A stretch of DNA of 64,000 bases from Arthrobacter_H sp030452125. GTDB lineage: Bacteria; Actinomycetota; Actinomycetes; Actinomycetales; Micrococcaceae. The notes beneath the pieces were generated by a model. The model ran no database searches. It was not told the DNA's origin and saw only the letters and a program-made list of their open reading frames with translations. The stretch lies in NCBI GenBank assembly GCA_052379645.1, contig JBQSYU010000003.1. The stretch is one strand, 5' to 3'. Within the stretch, counting starts at the first letter, position 1; each line of letters opens with the position of its first letter. Shown here in pieces: positions 43,355 through 51,952 of the stretch. The position numbers and the translations under genes are program-made.

Positions 43355-43693
43355 ATGTCCCAGCCGGGGCCGTACCCGCAGCAGTACCCAGGCCAGAACC
43401 CCTACCAGCCCCATGGCCAGTACCAGGCTCCCCCGCCACGGGGCATGAGCATTGCCTCCATGGTGCTGGGAATCGTTTCGATCTTCGCCGGTTTCACCTT
43501 CGTCGTACCGATCGTCGGCCTGGTGCTGGGCATCATCGGGCTCCAACGCGAGCCGGCGGGCAAGGGCATGGCCATCGCCGGTCTCATCCTCAACGGCCTG
43601 ATGCTGCTGGGCTGGCTGCTGCTCATCGCCGCCATCATCTTCCTCGGCGGGATCTTCGCCACCATGGACTACTCCTCCACCATGAACACGTGA
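43355..43693 (+). CDS. DUF4190 membrane protein
   Basis: 112 residues. A Pro/Gln/Tyr-rich N-terminus of about 30 residues is followed by two transmembrane helices (MSIASMVLGIVSIFAGFTFVV; the long MAIAGLILNGLMLLGWLLLI). The GIIGLQREPAGKGMAIAGLILN segment is the DUF4190 signature. ATG at 43355 has an excellent ribosome site (GGAGGA). The next gene overlaps its stop. Confidence 0.8.
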   Translation: MSQPGPYPQQYPGQNPYQPHGQYQAPPPRGMSIASMVLGIVSIFAGFTFVVPIVGLVLGIIGLQREPAGKGMAIAGLILNGLMLLGWLLLIAAIIFLGGIFATMDYSSTMNT

Positions 43694-43959
43694 TCCGCCG
43701 TTCCGCCGCGCTGATCTCCAGCGGACTCCTGCTGGCCTTGGTCCTGGGACCGCTGACGGTCCTGGTCTCGGCCGTATCGGGCGTGACGAGCATGGCCGGC
43801 AGCTTCTACGGCATCACCGACGGACCGGGAACCGGCGCCCTGGTCGTGCTCTGCCTCGGTGGCCTGCTGGTCCTGGCCGGTTGGATCATCGCGATCATCG
43901 GTTTCCACCGTCTGGCCGGCACGGTCGATGCCCTGGGCCGGCACCATTTCGGCCCGTAG
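43690..43959 (+). CDS. Small two-helix membrane protein
   Basis: 89 residues. The GTG start overlaps the DUF4190 stop (GTGA). Two hydrophobic segments (SSGLLLALVLGPLTVLVSAV; VVLCLGGLLVLAGWIIAIIG) flank a short polar loop, and the end is basic. Not recognised; coupling suggests it works with the DUF4190 protein. Confidence 0.6.
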   Translation: MIRRSAALISSGLLLALVLGPLTVLVSAVSGVTSMAGSFYGITDGPGTGALVVLCLGGLLVLAGWIIAIIGFHRLAGTVDALGRHHFGP

Positions 43960-44090
43960 CCCCCGGCCCCGACCCTCGAGGCACCAGCACCCCGTTGAGT
44001 CCTGCCGCGTCGTCATGCGGCCCCCGGTTCCCCGATGCGCGATAATGGTCGAAGCATCCGCTTCGGCAAACCGCCACGAAAGGCCGCCCC

Positions 44091-44555
44091 ATGAGCACGC
44101 TAAAGGAACAACTCCGCCTCGATATGACCGCACACATGAAGTCCGGCGACAAGCTGGAACTGATGACGTTGCGCAACGTCCTGGGCGAAATCAACACCCG
44201 CGAAAAGGGTGGCAAGACCCCGATGGAGATGGACGACCAGCAGGTCACGGCCCTGCTACAGAAGGAAGCATCCCGCCGGCGCGAGACCGCCGGGACCTAT
44301 ACGGAAGCCGGCCAGCCCGACCGGGCCGAGAAGGAAATCGCCGAAGCAACGTTCATCGAGTCCTATCTGCCGGCACCGCTGACCCGGGACGACGTCGTCG
44401 CCATCGTGGATCGGGCCATTGCCGATCAGAGCGTCGACGGGGTGAAGCCGGGGATGCGCCAGATGGGCCAGATCATGAAGACGGTGTCCGCGGAAGTCGC
44501 CGGACGCTTCGACGGCAAGACCACCAGCACCCTGGTCAAGGAGCGGCTGGCCTAG
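44091..44555 (+). CDS. GatB/YqeY-domain protein
   Basis: 154 residues: the stand-alone YqeY domain. MSTLKEQLRLDMTAHMKSGDKLELMTLRNVLGEIN at the N-terminus, cut here into readable parts, and IEATFIESYLPAPLTRDDVV-like and VKPGMRQMGQIMKTV later are typical. The domain resembles the tRNA-binding tail of GatB; free YqeY has no firmly known role. Ribosome site GAAAGG. Its last 4 bp overlap the convergent gene. Confidence 0.85.
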   Translation: MSTLKEQLRLDMTAHMKSGDKLELMTLRNVLGEINTREKGGKTPMEMDDQQVTALLQKEASRRRETAGTYTEAGQPDRAEKEIAEATFIESYLPAPLTRDDVVAIVDRAIADQSVDGVKPGMRQMGQIMKTVSAEVAGRFDGKTTSTLVKERLA

Positions 44556-45076
44556 GGCTCCTTGCGGCCGCTCCTCCGCCGGTCGGGACGGTGGCCCCGG
44601 CGCTGGGCCAGCCGGTGCATGGCGATCCGGCGGGCCTTCATCGGCAACCCGAACCTGCGGTGGGTGTAGATGATCAGCCCGAGGGCGAAACCCCCGGAGG
44701 CCATGATCGACAGGGCGGTCCCCCAGCCGCCGATCAGCCACCAGTCCTCGGGCCACCGCCACCACTCGGGGGCCGGTGGGCGCAGCCCCCACACCACGCC
44801 GCTGGCCAGCAACAGGCTCGCCCCGGTCGAGCTCCAGAAGATCCGCCAGCGGGTCTTCACGCTTTCGGCGGCCAATTGGTAGGCCCTGGCCTTGACCGGG
44901 TGCATCAGCTTCTCGGCCCACCAATAGCGGGTGGAGAGCACGGCCAGTCCCGCCACGATGCACAACAGCCCGGGGCCGGGCAGGACCAACGCCAGCACTC
45001 CGACCACCAGAAGCAGCCACCCGGCGATATTGACCGCCAGGGGCTTGAGCCAGACGTGTACGAAGGTGGAAGCCAT
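44552..45076 (-). CDS. TIGR02611-family (PGPGW) membrane protein
   Basis: 174 residues. Hydrophobic N-terminus with the conserved LALVLPGPGLLCIVAGLAVL motif and following WAEKLMHPVKARA. About four transmembrane helices in total and a basic C-terminal tail (RRGHRPDRRRSGRKEP). Widespread in actinobacteria; function unknown. Convergent with yqeY. Confidence 0.8.
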   Translation of the reverse strand: MASTFVHVWLKPLAVNIAGWLLLVVGVLALVLPGPGLLCIVAGLAVLSTRYWWAEKLMHPVKARAYQLAAESVKTRWRIFWSSTGASLLLASGVVWGLRPPAPEWWRWPEDWWLIGGWGTALSIMASGGFALGLIIYTHRRFGLPMKARRIAMHRLAQRRGHRPDRRRSGRKEP

Positions 45077-45235
45077 TTCCGCTAGTTTACCGGAAGTACC
45101 CGGGGTCCAAGGGGTCGAGGCCGGCTCGCCGCGTTACGGGCGGTAACCTGTGGAAGGGCCCACGAAACCCGTCGCCGGCGCAGTACACCGGTGCCCGTGG
45201 CCCTCGAGGCGCCAAGCAATCCAAAGGACGAACAC

Positions 45236-45856
45236 ATGGCAGTCACCGACCCGCAAACGCCCGCTCCCGGCGCGGGACTCATCCGGGGTGCCGACGGGCT
45301 GCTGCGCCCCGTCTGGGCCACCGAGGGGATGATGCGGCAGTACTACGACACCGAATGGGGTCTGCCGATCCGCGATGAACAGGGCCTGTTCGAACGCCTC
45401 AGCCTGGAGGCCTTCCAATCCGGCTTGTCCTGGGCGACGATCCTGCGCAAGCGGGAGAACTTCCGGGCCGCCTTCGCCGGATTCGATCCCGATCGGGTGG
45501 CCGCTTTCGGCGAGGACGACGTCGAACGCCTGCTGGGCGATGCCGGCATCGTGCGCAACCGGGCCAAGATCCGGGCCACCATCGGCAATGCGGCAGCGAC
45601 CATCAAACTGCGCGACGAGGAAGGACTGGCCGGGTTCATCTGGTCCTTCCAGCCTCGGACCACCCCGCGTCCGGCCACGATGCAGGAGGTCCCCACCACC
45701 TCGCCCGAATCCATGGCCCTGTCCAAGGCACTGCGCACCAAGGGCTTCTCCTTCGTGGGCCCGACCACCATGTTCGCCCTCATGGAAGCCGTGGGCATCG
45801 TGGACACCCACCTGCTGGGCAGCCACCGGCGTGGCAGTTCGGGCGTATGGCCATGA
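45236..45856 (+). CDS. tag: DNA-3-methyladenine glycosylase I
   Basis: 206 residues. Removes 3-methyladenine from DNA. Signature pieces MMRQYYDTEWGLPIRDEQGLFERL, SLEAFQSGLSWATILRKREN and FVGPTTMFALMEAVGIVDTHL match Tag. The usual first residue CxW is replaced by LRPVWA, so the N-terminal zinc cysteine is missing. The final His of the zinc site seems to be in LLGSHRR. ATG at 45236 has ribosome site AAAGGA; a GTG at 45197 sits 7 bp after TACACC and could be a leaderless alternative. Overlaps crcB. Confidence 0.85.
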   Translation: MAVTDPQTPAPGAGLIRGADGLLRPVWATEGMMRQYYDTEWGLPIRDEQGLFERLSLEAFQSGLSWATILRKRENFRAAFAGFDPDRVAAFGEDDVERLLGDAGIVRNRAKIRATIGNAAATIKLRDEEGLAGFIWSFQPRTTPRPATMQEVPTTSPESMALSKALRTKGFSFVGPTTMFALMEAVGIVDTHLLGSHRRGSSGVWP

Positions 45857-46290
45857 GCCGTGCTTCGGCACCGGACTGGCGTCACCTGGGCCTGGTCGTC
45901 GTCGGGGGGATGGTCGGCACCGCGGCCCGCGAAGGCCTCACCCTGGCTGTCCCGGGAATCAACGGGCTCCCCACCACCATCTTGATGATCAACATCATCG
46001 GCGCCTTCCTGCTGGGGCTGCTGCTGGAATCGCTGCTGCGTGCCGGCAGCGACGAGGGCCCCCGCCGGATCATGCGCCTGATGCTGGGCACCGGATTCTG
46101 TGGCGGGTTCACGACCTATAGCGCCTTCGCCGTCGATGCCCTGCTGCTCTTCAACGGCCAGGGGCCGGTGGGTGGTCCCGGGGCCGGCCTGGCCCTGATC
46201 GCCGCCACCGTACTGATCGGGGCCGCCGCCACCTGGGCCGGGATCGCGACCGCCGGCCTGCGACGCCCCCGCCGGGAGGCCAGGCCATGA
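45853..46290 (+). CDS. crcB: Fluoride channel subunit CrcB/Fluc (first)
   Basis: 145 residues, four transmembrane helices. Fluc landmarks: GGMVGTAAREGLTL in helix 1, INIIGAFLLGLLLESLL in helix 2, and GFCGGFTTYSAFAVD in helix 3 with the phenylalanine/threonine/serine fluoride track. The ATG overlaps the tag stop; a second ATG is two codons earlier. With the next gene it forms a heterodimeric channel of opposite orientations. Confidence 0.88.
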   Translation: MSRASAPDWRHLGLVVVGGMVGTAAREGLTLAVPGINGLPTTILMINIIGAFLLGLLLESLLRAGSDEGPRRIMRLMLGTGFCGGFTTYSAFAVDALLLFNGQGPVGGPGAGLALIAATVLIGAAATWAGIATAGLRRPRREARP

Positions 46291-46664
46291 CACCGCTGCT
46301 TTTCATCGCGCTCTCGCTGGCCGGAGGTCTGGGGGCCGGCACCCGGCTCCTGGTCGACGGCTTCATCAAGTTCCGTACCCCGGCGGCCTTCCCGGTGGGC
46401 ACCCTGCTCATCAACGTCTCCGGTTCGTTGGTGCTGGGCCTGCTGCTGGGACTGTCGCTGTCCTTCATCGTTCCCGAGCCGGCCTATCTGGTCGCCGGCA
46501 CCGGGTTCCTAGGCGGTTATACGACCTTCAGCACCGCCAGTTTCGAATCCGTGCGCCTGCTGCAGGAACGTCGCTACCTGGCCTCACTGGCCAATGGCCT
46601 GGGGATGGCGGTGCTCTGCGTGACGGCGGCCGGCGGCGGATTCTGGCTCGGTTCCCTCGCTTAG
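46287..46664 (+). CDS. crcB: Fluoride channel subunit CrcB/Fluc (second)
   Basis: 125 residues, four transmembrane helices. Markers GLGAGTRLLVDGF, LLINVSGSLVLGLLLG and GFLGGYTTFSTASFESV. ATGA overlap with the first crcB gene. Separate, unequal subunits are usual in Gram-positive bacteria; each needs the other. No fluoride riboswitch was recognised upstream. Confidence 0.88.
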   Translation: MTPLLFIALSLAGGLGAGTRLLVDGFIKFRTPAAFPVGTLLINVSGSLVLGLLLGLSLSFIVPEPAYLVAGTGFLGGYTTFSTASFESVRLLQERRYLASLANGLGMAVLCVTAAGGGFWLGSLA

Positions 46665-46729
46665 GCGTTGCCGGTAGGCTCGGGCCTTCATCCCCGAAGA
46701 CCGTACCCGAGCCCTGTTGGAGGCCACCG

Positions 46730-46945
46730 ATGTCAGCGACCTTTTCCCCCGGCGACCACGTTGGCTGGAACTCGGAAGCCGGACCCGTCAGTGGGATCAT
46801 CCTCAAGAAACACACGCAGGACGTCGAATACAAGGGCCATATGCGCCGGTGCTCCCCGGAGGATCCGCAATACGAGATCCGCAGCGACAAGACCGACCAC
46901 ATCGCCATGCACAAGGGGCCGGCGTTGACCAGGATCAAGAAGTAG
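46730..46945 (+). CDS. DUF2945 (HVA1/TUDOR-like) small protein
   Basis: 71 residues. Typical sequence FSPGDHVGWNSEAGPVSGII then HMRRCSPEDPQYEIRSDKTDHIAMHKGPALTRI, an SH3/Tudor-like barrel called hypervirulence-associated domain. Often near stress genes; role unknown. Good ribosome site (GGAGG). Confidence 0.8.
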   Translation: MSATFSPGDHVGWNSEAGPVSGIILKKHTQDVEYKGHMRRCSPEDPQYEIRSDKTDHIAMHKGPALTRIKK

Positions 46946-46987
46946 TTCCGACCCCGTCCAACCCCGGCCCCATGGACCCGATCAGGC

Positions 46988-48088
46988 TCAGCTGTTGGCG
47001 ATGGCGTCCTTGAGCGAGCCGAGGATCAGCGCCACGGAATCCATGTTCGCGTTCGGGCCCATCAGGCCGATCCGCCAGACGGTCGCGGCATACTGTCCGA
47101 CGCCTCCGCCGATCTCCACGCCGTAGGTCTTCAGCAGGTACGAGCGCACCGCAGCCGAATCGACCCCCTCAGGCACCTTGACGGTGGTCAGCTGCGGCAA
47201 CCGGTGGCCTTCCGCGGCGAAGAGCTCCAGCCCCATGTCCTTCAGGCCTTGTTGCAAGGCGGCGCCAGCCGCCTGGTGGCGTGCGGTGACGGCCTCGAGG
47301 CCTTCGGCCAGGACCCGATCGATCCCTGCCTCCAGGGAGGCGACCATCGCGACCGGGGCCGTGTGGTGATAGGTGCGCTGACCTCCGGAGGAGCCGGTGG
47401 TGGCGTAGCCACCGAGCAACCCCAGGTCCAGGTACCAGGACTGCGGCTTCTGCACGCGGCGTTCGAAGGCCCGGTCGGAAATGGTGAACGGGGCCAGTCC
47501 CGGGGCCACCCCCAGGCACTTCTGTGTACCGGCGTATCCGACATCGATGCCCCAGGCGTCGGCTTCGATCGGCATGCCACCGATGGAGGTGACGGCGTCG
47601 ACGATCAACAGGGCGTCCCCTTTGATGGCGCCCAGCGCGGCAATGTCGGAGACGACGCCGGTGCTCGTTTCGGCATGGACGGCGGCAATGACCTTCGGGG
47701 TCGGGTGGGCGGCGGCCACCCGGTCGGCGTCGACGGGTGTCCCGTATTCGTGGTCCACCCGGACCACCTCGGCGCCGACGCGGGAGGCGACTTCGCACAT
47801 CCGCTCACCGAAGAGCCCGTTGACGGCGATCACGGCCACGTCACCGGGGTTGATGGTGTTCACGAAGGCGGCTTCCATACCGGCCGACCCGGTGCCACTG
47901 AGCGGAAGGGTCCGGGTGTTCTTCGTTCCCCACAGCGTCCGAAGGCCTTCGCAGGTCCGGTCCATCCGGGCGATGAAGTCCGGGTCCAGGTGTCCCAAGA
48001 GCGGCAGGCCGAGCGCTGCGGTGGCCTCGGCGTACGGGTTGCAGGGGCCGGGTCCGAAAAGATGGCGGGTGGGGACGATCTGCTGCAT
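46988..48088 (-). CDS. Class V aminotransferase (alanine-glyoxylate type)
   Basis: 366 residues from ATG 48088 with GGGAG upstream. Fold-type I PLP enzyme: LFGPGPCNPYAEATAALGLP at the N-terminus, SGTGSAGMEAA, VDAVTSIGGMPIEAD and the PLP lysine in GYAGTQKCLGVAPGLAPF. Best match by pattern is alanine-glyoxylate / serine-glyoxylate aminotransferase. No serine or glyoxylate gene is next to it, so the exact pair of substrates is uncertain. Confidence 0.86.
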   Translation of the reverse strand: MQQIVPTRHLFGPGPCNPYAEATAALGLPLLGHLDPDFIARMDRTCEGLRTLWGTKNTRTLPLSGTGSAGMEAAFVNTINPGDVAVIAVNGLFGERMCEVASRVGAEVVRVDHEYGTPVDADRVAAAHPTPKVIAAVHAETSTGVVSDIAALGAIKGDALLIVDAVTSIGGMPIEADAWGIDVGYAGTQKCLGVAPGLAPFTISDRAFERRVQKPQSWYLDLGLLGGYATTGSSGGQRTYHHTAPVAMVASLEAGIDRVLAEGLEAVTARHQAAGAALQQGLKDMGLELFAAEGHRLPQLTTVKVPEGVDSAAVRSYLLKTYGVEIGGGVGQYAATVWRIGLMGPNANMDSVALILGSLKDAIANS

Positions 48089-48301
48089 GGGGACTCCCTG
48101 GGTTCGATGGCGCGGCACTGGCCGCAGGACAAGGCCTTCGCCTTCCACCATAGGCACGAAATGTCGCTCAACGGAATCCGACTTCCACGCAGGTGGTTCC
48201 AAAATGTCGGAGGCGGCTGGTGACTTGGAGGCACTGGAAGTGACGGCTTCCGGTCATCGACACTGCACCGCAACCGCGGCGCACCATTTTGGGGAGGAAA
48301 C

Positions 48302-48865
48302 ATGAATACGAAAACCATCTGGGCGGCCCTGGCGCTCGCCACCGGACTGGCCCTGACCGGCTGCACCACCTCGGGCGGCCCGGAGGCCGGCAGCGGGGCC
48401 GATGAAGCCTCCGCCCCGGCCGCCGACGCCGTGGCGGAGACCACCGGGGACCAGTCCACCCAGGGGGTGGCCGACTTCGGGAGCGCGTGGACCTGGGACG
48501 ACGGGCTGAAGCTGACCGTCAAGCCCGCCGGGCTTTCCACCGCCGGTGAATACGCCTCCGGTGCCGAGGCCTCCGATGGAAAGATGTACGTCTTCGATGT
48601 CTCCCTCCAGAACGGAACCTCCGAGGTCTTCGACCCGGCGATCCTGACGGCATCGGTGGCCTACGGGGACGAGGGGACCCAGGCCGAAGGCGTCTTCACC
48701 GAGAAGATCGATGGTTTCTTCGAAGGCAAGGTCCTGCCGGGCAAGAAGCAGAGCACGCGGGTCGCCTTCGGCATCCCGGCCGGCGAGCTCGACGACGTGA
48801 CGCTGACGTACCTGGTCGATTTCGACCATGAGGACGCGCTCTTCTCCGGCGCCCTGGCCAAATAG
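48302..48865 (+). CDS. DUF4352-like lipoprotein
   Basis: 187 residues. Signal peptide with lipobox LALTGC (Cys about 21), a short Ala/Glu-rich linker, then an immunoglobulin-like domain (WTWDDGLKLTVKPAGLS, YVFDVSLQNGTSEVFDPAILTASVAYG, KQSTRVAFGIPA) of the DUF4352/telomeric-repeat-binding-like group. Surface-exposed, function unknown. Ribosome site GGGGAGGA. Confidence 0.8.
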   Translation: MNTKTIWAALALATGLALTGCTTSGGPEAGSGADEASAPAADAVAETTGDQSTQGVADFGSAWTWDDGLKLTVKPAGLSTAGEYASGAEASDGKMYVFDVSLQNGTSEVFDPAILTASVAYGDEGTQAEGVFTEKIDGFFEGKVLPGKKQSTRVAFGIPAGELDDVTLTYLVDFDHEDALFSGALAK

Positions 48866-48934
48866 CGCCACGGCAGCTCCGGTGGCCGGATCCGTGGCCG
48901 GAAGGCCCCGGATCCGCCCGCCGGCGGGGACCCC

Positions 48935-48963
48935 TTTACGCTGCCGAGCGACCCGGTTACGCT
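48935..48963 (+). promoter_or_regulatory. Promoter of the type III PKS operon (leaderless)
   Basis: TTTACG-17-TACGCT, with the -10 box ending 6 bp before the ATG at 48970. No ribosome site. Confidence 0.6.
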
Positions 48964-48969
48964 CGGCCC

Positions 48970-50112
48970 ATGGCAGTGCGAATCAGGACCATCCAAACGG
49001 CTCTACCCGAAACGGTCCTGCATCAGGACCAGGTCCGCGATGTCTTCGCCGACCAACCCGACCTCACCCGGCTGGGACAACGGCTGATCACCACCTCCTT
49101 CAATTCCTCGGCCATCTCCACCCGCCGCACTGCGTTGACCGAACTGAGCCTGGAGCAGACCGAAACCACTCCGGTGTTCTTCGATGCGGCCACCACCCGG
49201 CTGCTCAGTCCCAGCACCAAGGTCCGCAACGACGTCTTCACCCGCGAAGCCAAGGCTCTATTCACCGAATCCGCCCGATCCGCGCTGGCCGCCTGCCCGG
49301 ATCTGGGCCCCGAGGACGTCACCCACGTCATCACCGTCTCCTGCACCGGCTTCTACAACCCGGGACCGGACTACCAGATCGTCAGGGCCCTCGGCCTGCC
49401 CGCCTCCACCCAGCGCTACCATCTGGGGTTCATGGGCTGCTATGCGGCCTTCCCCGCCCTGCGCGCCGCCAAAAGCTTCTGCGAGGCCGAACCGGACGCC
49501 GTCGTCCTGGTCGTCAGCACCGAATTGTGCACCTTGCACGTACGCAGTTCCAACGACCCGGACACCATCATGGGCTCAGCACTCTTCGCCGACGGCGCCG
49601 CCGCGGCAGTGGTGACCGCACGTCCCGCCCCGGCGGGAACGACGTCCCTGGAACTCGACGCCTTCGAAACGGTCCTGACTCCGGTCGGTGAGGAATCGAT
49701 GGCCTGGAACATCGGCGACGAGGGGTTCGAGATGGTCCTGGGGACCTATGTCCCGCATATCATCGACGAGCATATCGTCGGGGCGTTGGCCCCGTTGCTG
49801 GCCCACGATCCCTCGATCGGGGAAGAGTACGCGGACCTCACCCATTGGGGCATCCACCCCGGAGGCCGGGCCATCCTGGACAAGGTCCAACACCGTCTGG
49901 GGTTGGACGAACGCCAGCTGGAACCGGCCCGCCGGGTGCTCAACGACTACGGCAACATGTCCAGCGCCACCGTCCTGTTCGTGCTCAAGGACATCCTGGA
50001 AGGCGTCAGCGAGGCCGACGATCCCGCCGGCGAGCGCGTCTGCTCCATGGCCTTCGGGCCCGGGTTGACCGTGGAGACCGCGTTGATGACCGTGGCCCGC
50101 ACCGGGGCGTAG
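48970..50112 (+). CDS. Type III polyketide synthase (chalcone synthase family)
   Basis: 380 residues. Catalytic triad: cysteine in GFMGCYAAFPALR, histidine in WGIHPGGRAILD, asparagine in DYGNMSSATVLFVL. The thiolase-fold halves are complete. Condenses malonyl-CoA onto a starter acyl-CoA to form an alkylresorcinol, alkylpyrone or related ring. Followed at once by a methyltransferase and a flavin monooxygenase, the tailoring set used for quinones and methylated phenolic lipids. The CTGFYNPGPD region resembles actinobacterial pyrone/resorcinol synthases. Confidence 0.92.
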   Translation: MAVRIRTIQTALPETVLHQDQVRDVFADQPDLTRLGQRLITTSFNSSAISTRRTALTELSLEQTETTPVFFDAATTRLLSPSTKVRNDVFTREAKALFTESARSALAACPDLGPEDVTHVITVSCTGFYNPGPDYQIVRALGLPASTQRYHLGFMGCYAAFPALRAAKSFCEAEPDAVVLVVSTELCTLHVRSSNDPDTIMGSALFADGAAAAVVTARPAPAGTTSLELDAFETVLTPVGEESMAWNIGDEGFEMVLGTYVPHIIDEHIVGALAPLLAHDPSIGEEYADLTHWGIHPGGRAILDKVQHRLGLDERQLEPARRVLNDYGNMSSATVLFVLKDILEGVSEADDPAGERVCSMAFGPGLTVETALMTVARTGA

Positions 50113-50119
50113 TCCAGCG

Positions 50120-50815
50120 ATGCGCCGCGCCGAGACCGCGACCGAGGAAATGGACCGGCCCGACTGCGATCCGGTGCTGTTGTGGCGGACCTACCAGCAG
50201 TTCCCGCTGGTCAACGCGCTGGTCTCCGGCTGGCGCGGGGTCTATCGCGACCTGATCCGCCCGGCCCTGCCCACCACCAACGCCACCATCCTGGACATCG
50301 GTTGTGGTGGTGGGGACATCACCCGCGCCCTGGCCCGGCGGGCCCGCGCGGACGGGTTCGACATCACGGTCACCGGCATCGACCCCGATCCGCGGGCCTA
50401 CCGTTTTGCCTCCCGGACTGCCACGGGCCGGCCCGGGGCCGAGGTCGTTTTCGAACAGGCCAGCAGTTCCGATCTGGTCGCTGCCGGGCGCAGCTTCGAC
50501 GTCGTGGTGTCCAACCATGTGCTGCATCACCTCTCCCCCACAGGACTCGACGTGTTGTTGGCCGACACCGAGCAGCTCACCCGGGCCGTGGCCGTGCACG
50601 CCGATCTGCGCCGTTCACGCCTTGCCGGCCTCCTCTTCGGTGCCGCGACCCTGCCGCTGGCCGGGACCTCCTTCATCAGACGCGACGGGCTGACCTCCAT
50701 CCGGCGGAGCTACCTTCCCGCCGAACTGCGGGCCGTGGTCCCCGGGGGATGGCGGGTCCAACCTCGGCGTCCGTTCAGGAACCTGTTGATCCACCGGCCG
50801 GACCCCCTACCGTGA
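50120..50815 (+). CDS. Class I SAM-dependent methyltransferase
   Basis: 231 residues. SAM-binding motif I is ILDIGCGGGDITRALARRA; the DVVVSNHVLHHL region is motif III. Placed 7 bp after the PKS gene and overlapping the monooxygenase start, so it probably O- or C-methylates the polyketide ring. The C-terminal quarter (SFIRRDGLTSIRRSYLPAEL) is typical of the UbiE-like group seen beside type III PKS genes. Confidence 0.88.
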   Translation: MRRAETATEEMDRPDCDPVLLWRTYQQFPLVNALVSGWRGVYRDLIRPALPTTNATILDIGCGGGDITRALARRARADGFDITVTGIDPDPRAYRFASRTATGRPGAEVVFEQASSSDLVAAGRSFDVVVSNHVLHHLSPTGLDVLLADTEQLTRAVAVHADLRRSRLAGLLFGAATLPLAGTSFIRRDGLTSIRRSYLPAELRAVVPGGWRVQPRRPFRNLLIHRPDPLP

Positions 50816-51942
50816 TCGACGTGCTCATCGTCGGCGGTGGCCCGGCGGGGCTGACGCTGGCGATCCTGCTCACCCGAGCGGGCCTCACCGTCCGCGTCGT
50901 GGAGGCCCGGGATACCCCGCAGGAGCATTCCCGGGCCATCGGCCTGCATCCCCCGGCCGTGGACGTGCTGCACGCGGCGGGCATCGCCAAGGAGGCCATC
51001 GCCTCCGGGGTGCCGATCCGCCGGGGTCTGGGACTGAGTTCCGGACGTCGCATCGCCGCCTTGGACTTCGACGTCCTGACGGGTCGGCATCCCTTCATCC
51101 TCTCCCTACCCCAGGCGACCACGACCGAACTACTCACCGCACGGTTGCGCGAACTCGACCCACAGGCCCTGCTCGTAGGCCACGCACTGACCACTTTCCG
51201 CCAGGACGATCGCGGCATCCACGCCACGATGACCGGGCGGCCGGCCCCGATAACGGCCCGCTACCTGGTGGGCGCCGATGGCGTCGGGTCCACGGTCCGC
51301 CCGCTGGCCGGGCTGCCCTTTGCCGGAAGCCTCTACCCCGACCACTACGTGATGGGGGATTATCCGGACACCACCGGCTTCGGGGCCACCGCCGCCCTGC
51401 TGCTGCACCCCGAAGGGATCGTGGAGTCCTTCCCCCTGCCCGGGGGCCTCCGCCGCTGGGTGGCCTGGCACCGGCCGGCCGATGCCACCACGCTCCCGTC
51501 ACTTATCGAACGACGTACCGGCTACCGGGTCGACCCCGATGCGGCGACGATGCACAGCAGGTTCCGGTGCTCGCATCGGGCGGTCGCGCAGATGGTGCAC
51601 GGACGGGTCATCCTGATCGGCGATGCCGCCCACGAGATCAGCCCCATCGGCGGGCAGGGCATGGCGCTGGGGTTGCTCGACGCCGCCGCCCTGGCCCCGC
51701 TCCTCACCCGGGCCGGTACGAAGGGTTCAACGCCAGCCGATCTGCTGGCAGGCTTCTCCCGGGACCGGTTGCGTGCCGCCGCCCGGGCGGGACGGCAAGC
51801 CCACCTGAACATGGCCTTGGGGCGCCCCCTGCCCCGGGTGCTGGATCAGGTCAGGGCCGCTGCGATCACGGCCGTGGCCCGCAGCAAACCACTGACCGAC
51901 GCCGTGGCCCACCGGTTCACGATGAGCCGGGGTTTCCGCTGA
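50812..51942 (+). CDS. FAD-dependent aromatic-ring monooxygenase
   Basis: 376 residues. N-terminal dinucleotide motif VLIVGGGPAGLTLAILLTRAG with EAR after strand 2, the DG motif LVGADGVGSTVR and the third FAD motif ILIGDAAHEISPIGGQGMALG. This is the p-hydroxybenzoate hydroxylase group. Probably hydroxylates the polyketide to a hydroquinone/quinone. GTG start overlaps the methyltransferase stop (GTGA). The operon order PKS-methyltransferase-hydroxylase recalls srsABC of Streptomyces, though the methyltransferase is of another class. Confidence 0.9.
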   Translation: MIDVLIVGGGPAGLTLAILLTRAGLTVRVVEARDTPQEHSRAIGLHPPAVDVLHAAGIAKEAIASGVPIRRGLGLSSGRRIAALDFDVLTGRHPFILSLPQATTTELLTARLRELDPQALLVGHALTTFRQDDRGIHATMTGRPAPITARYLVGADGVGSTVRPLAGLPFAGSLYPDHYVMGDYPDTTGFGATAALLLHPEGIVESFPLPGGLRRWVAWHRPADATTLPSLIERRTGYRVDPDAATMHSRFRCSHRAVAQMVHGRVILIGDAAHEISPIGGQGMALGLLDAAALAPLLTRAGTKGSTPADLLAGFSRDRLRAAARAGRQAHLNMALGRPLPRVLDQVRAAAITAVARSKPLTDAVAHRFTMSRGFR

Positions 51943-51952
51943 GGCTCCCCGC

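Noticed and set aside
45080..45236. Fluoride riboswitch before tag-crcB
   Set aside because: No match to the conserved GGNGAUGG core; crcB genes are translated from the tag message.
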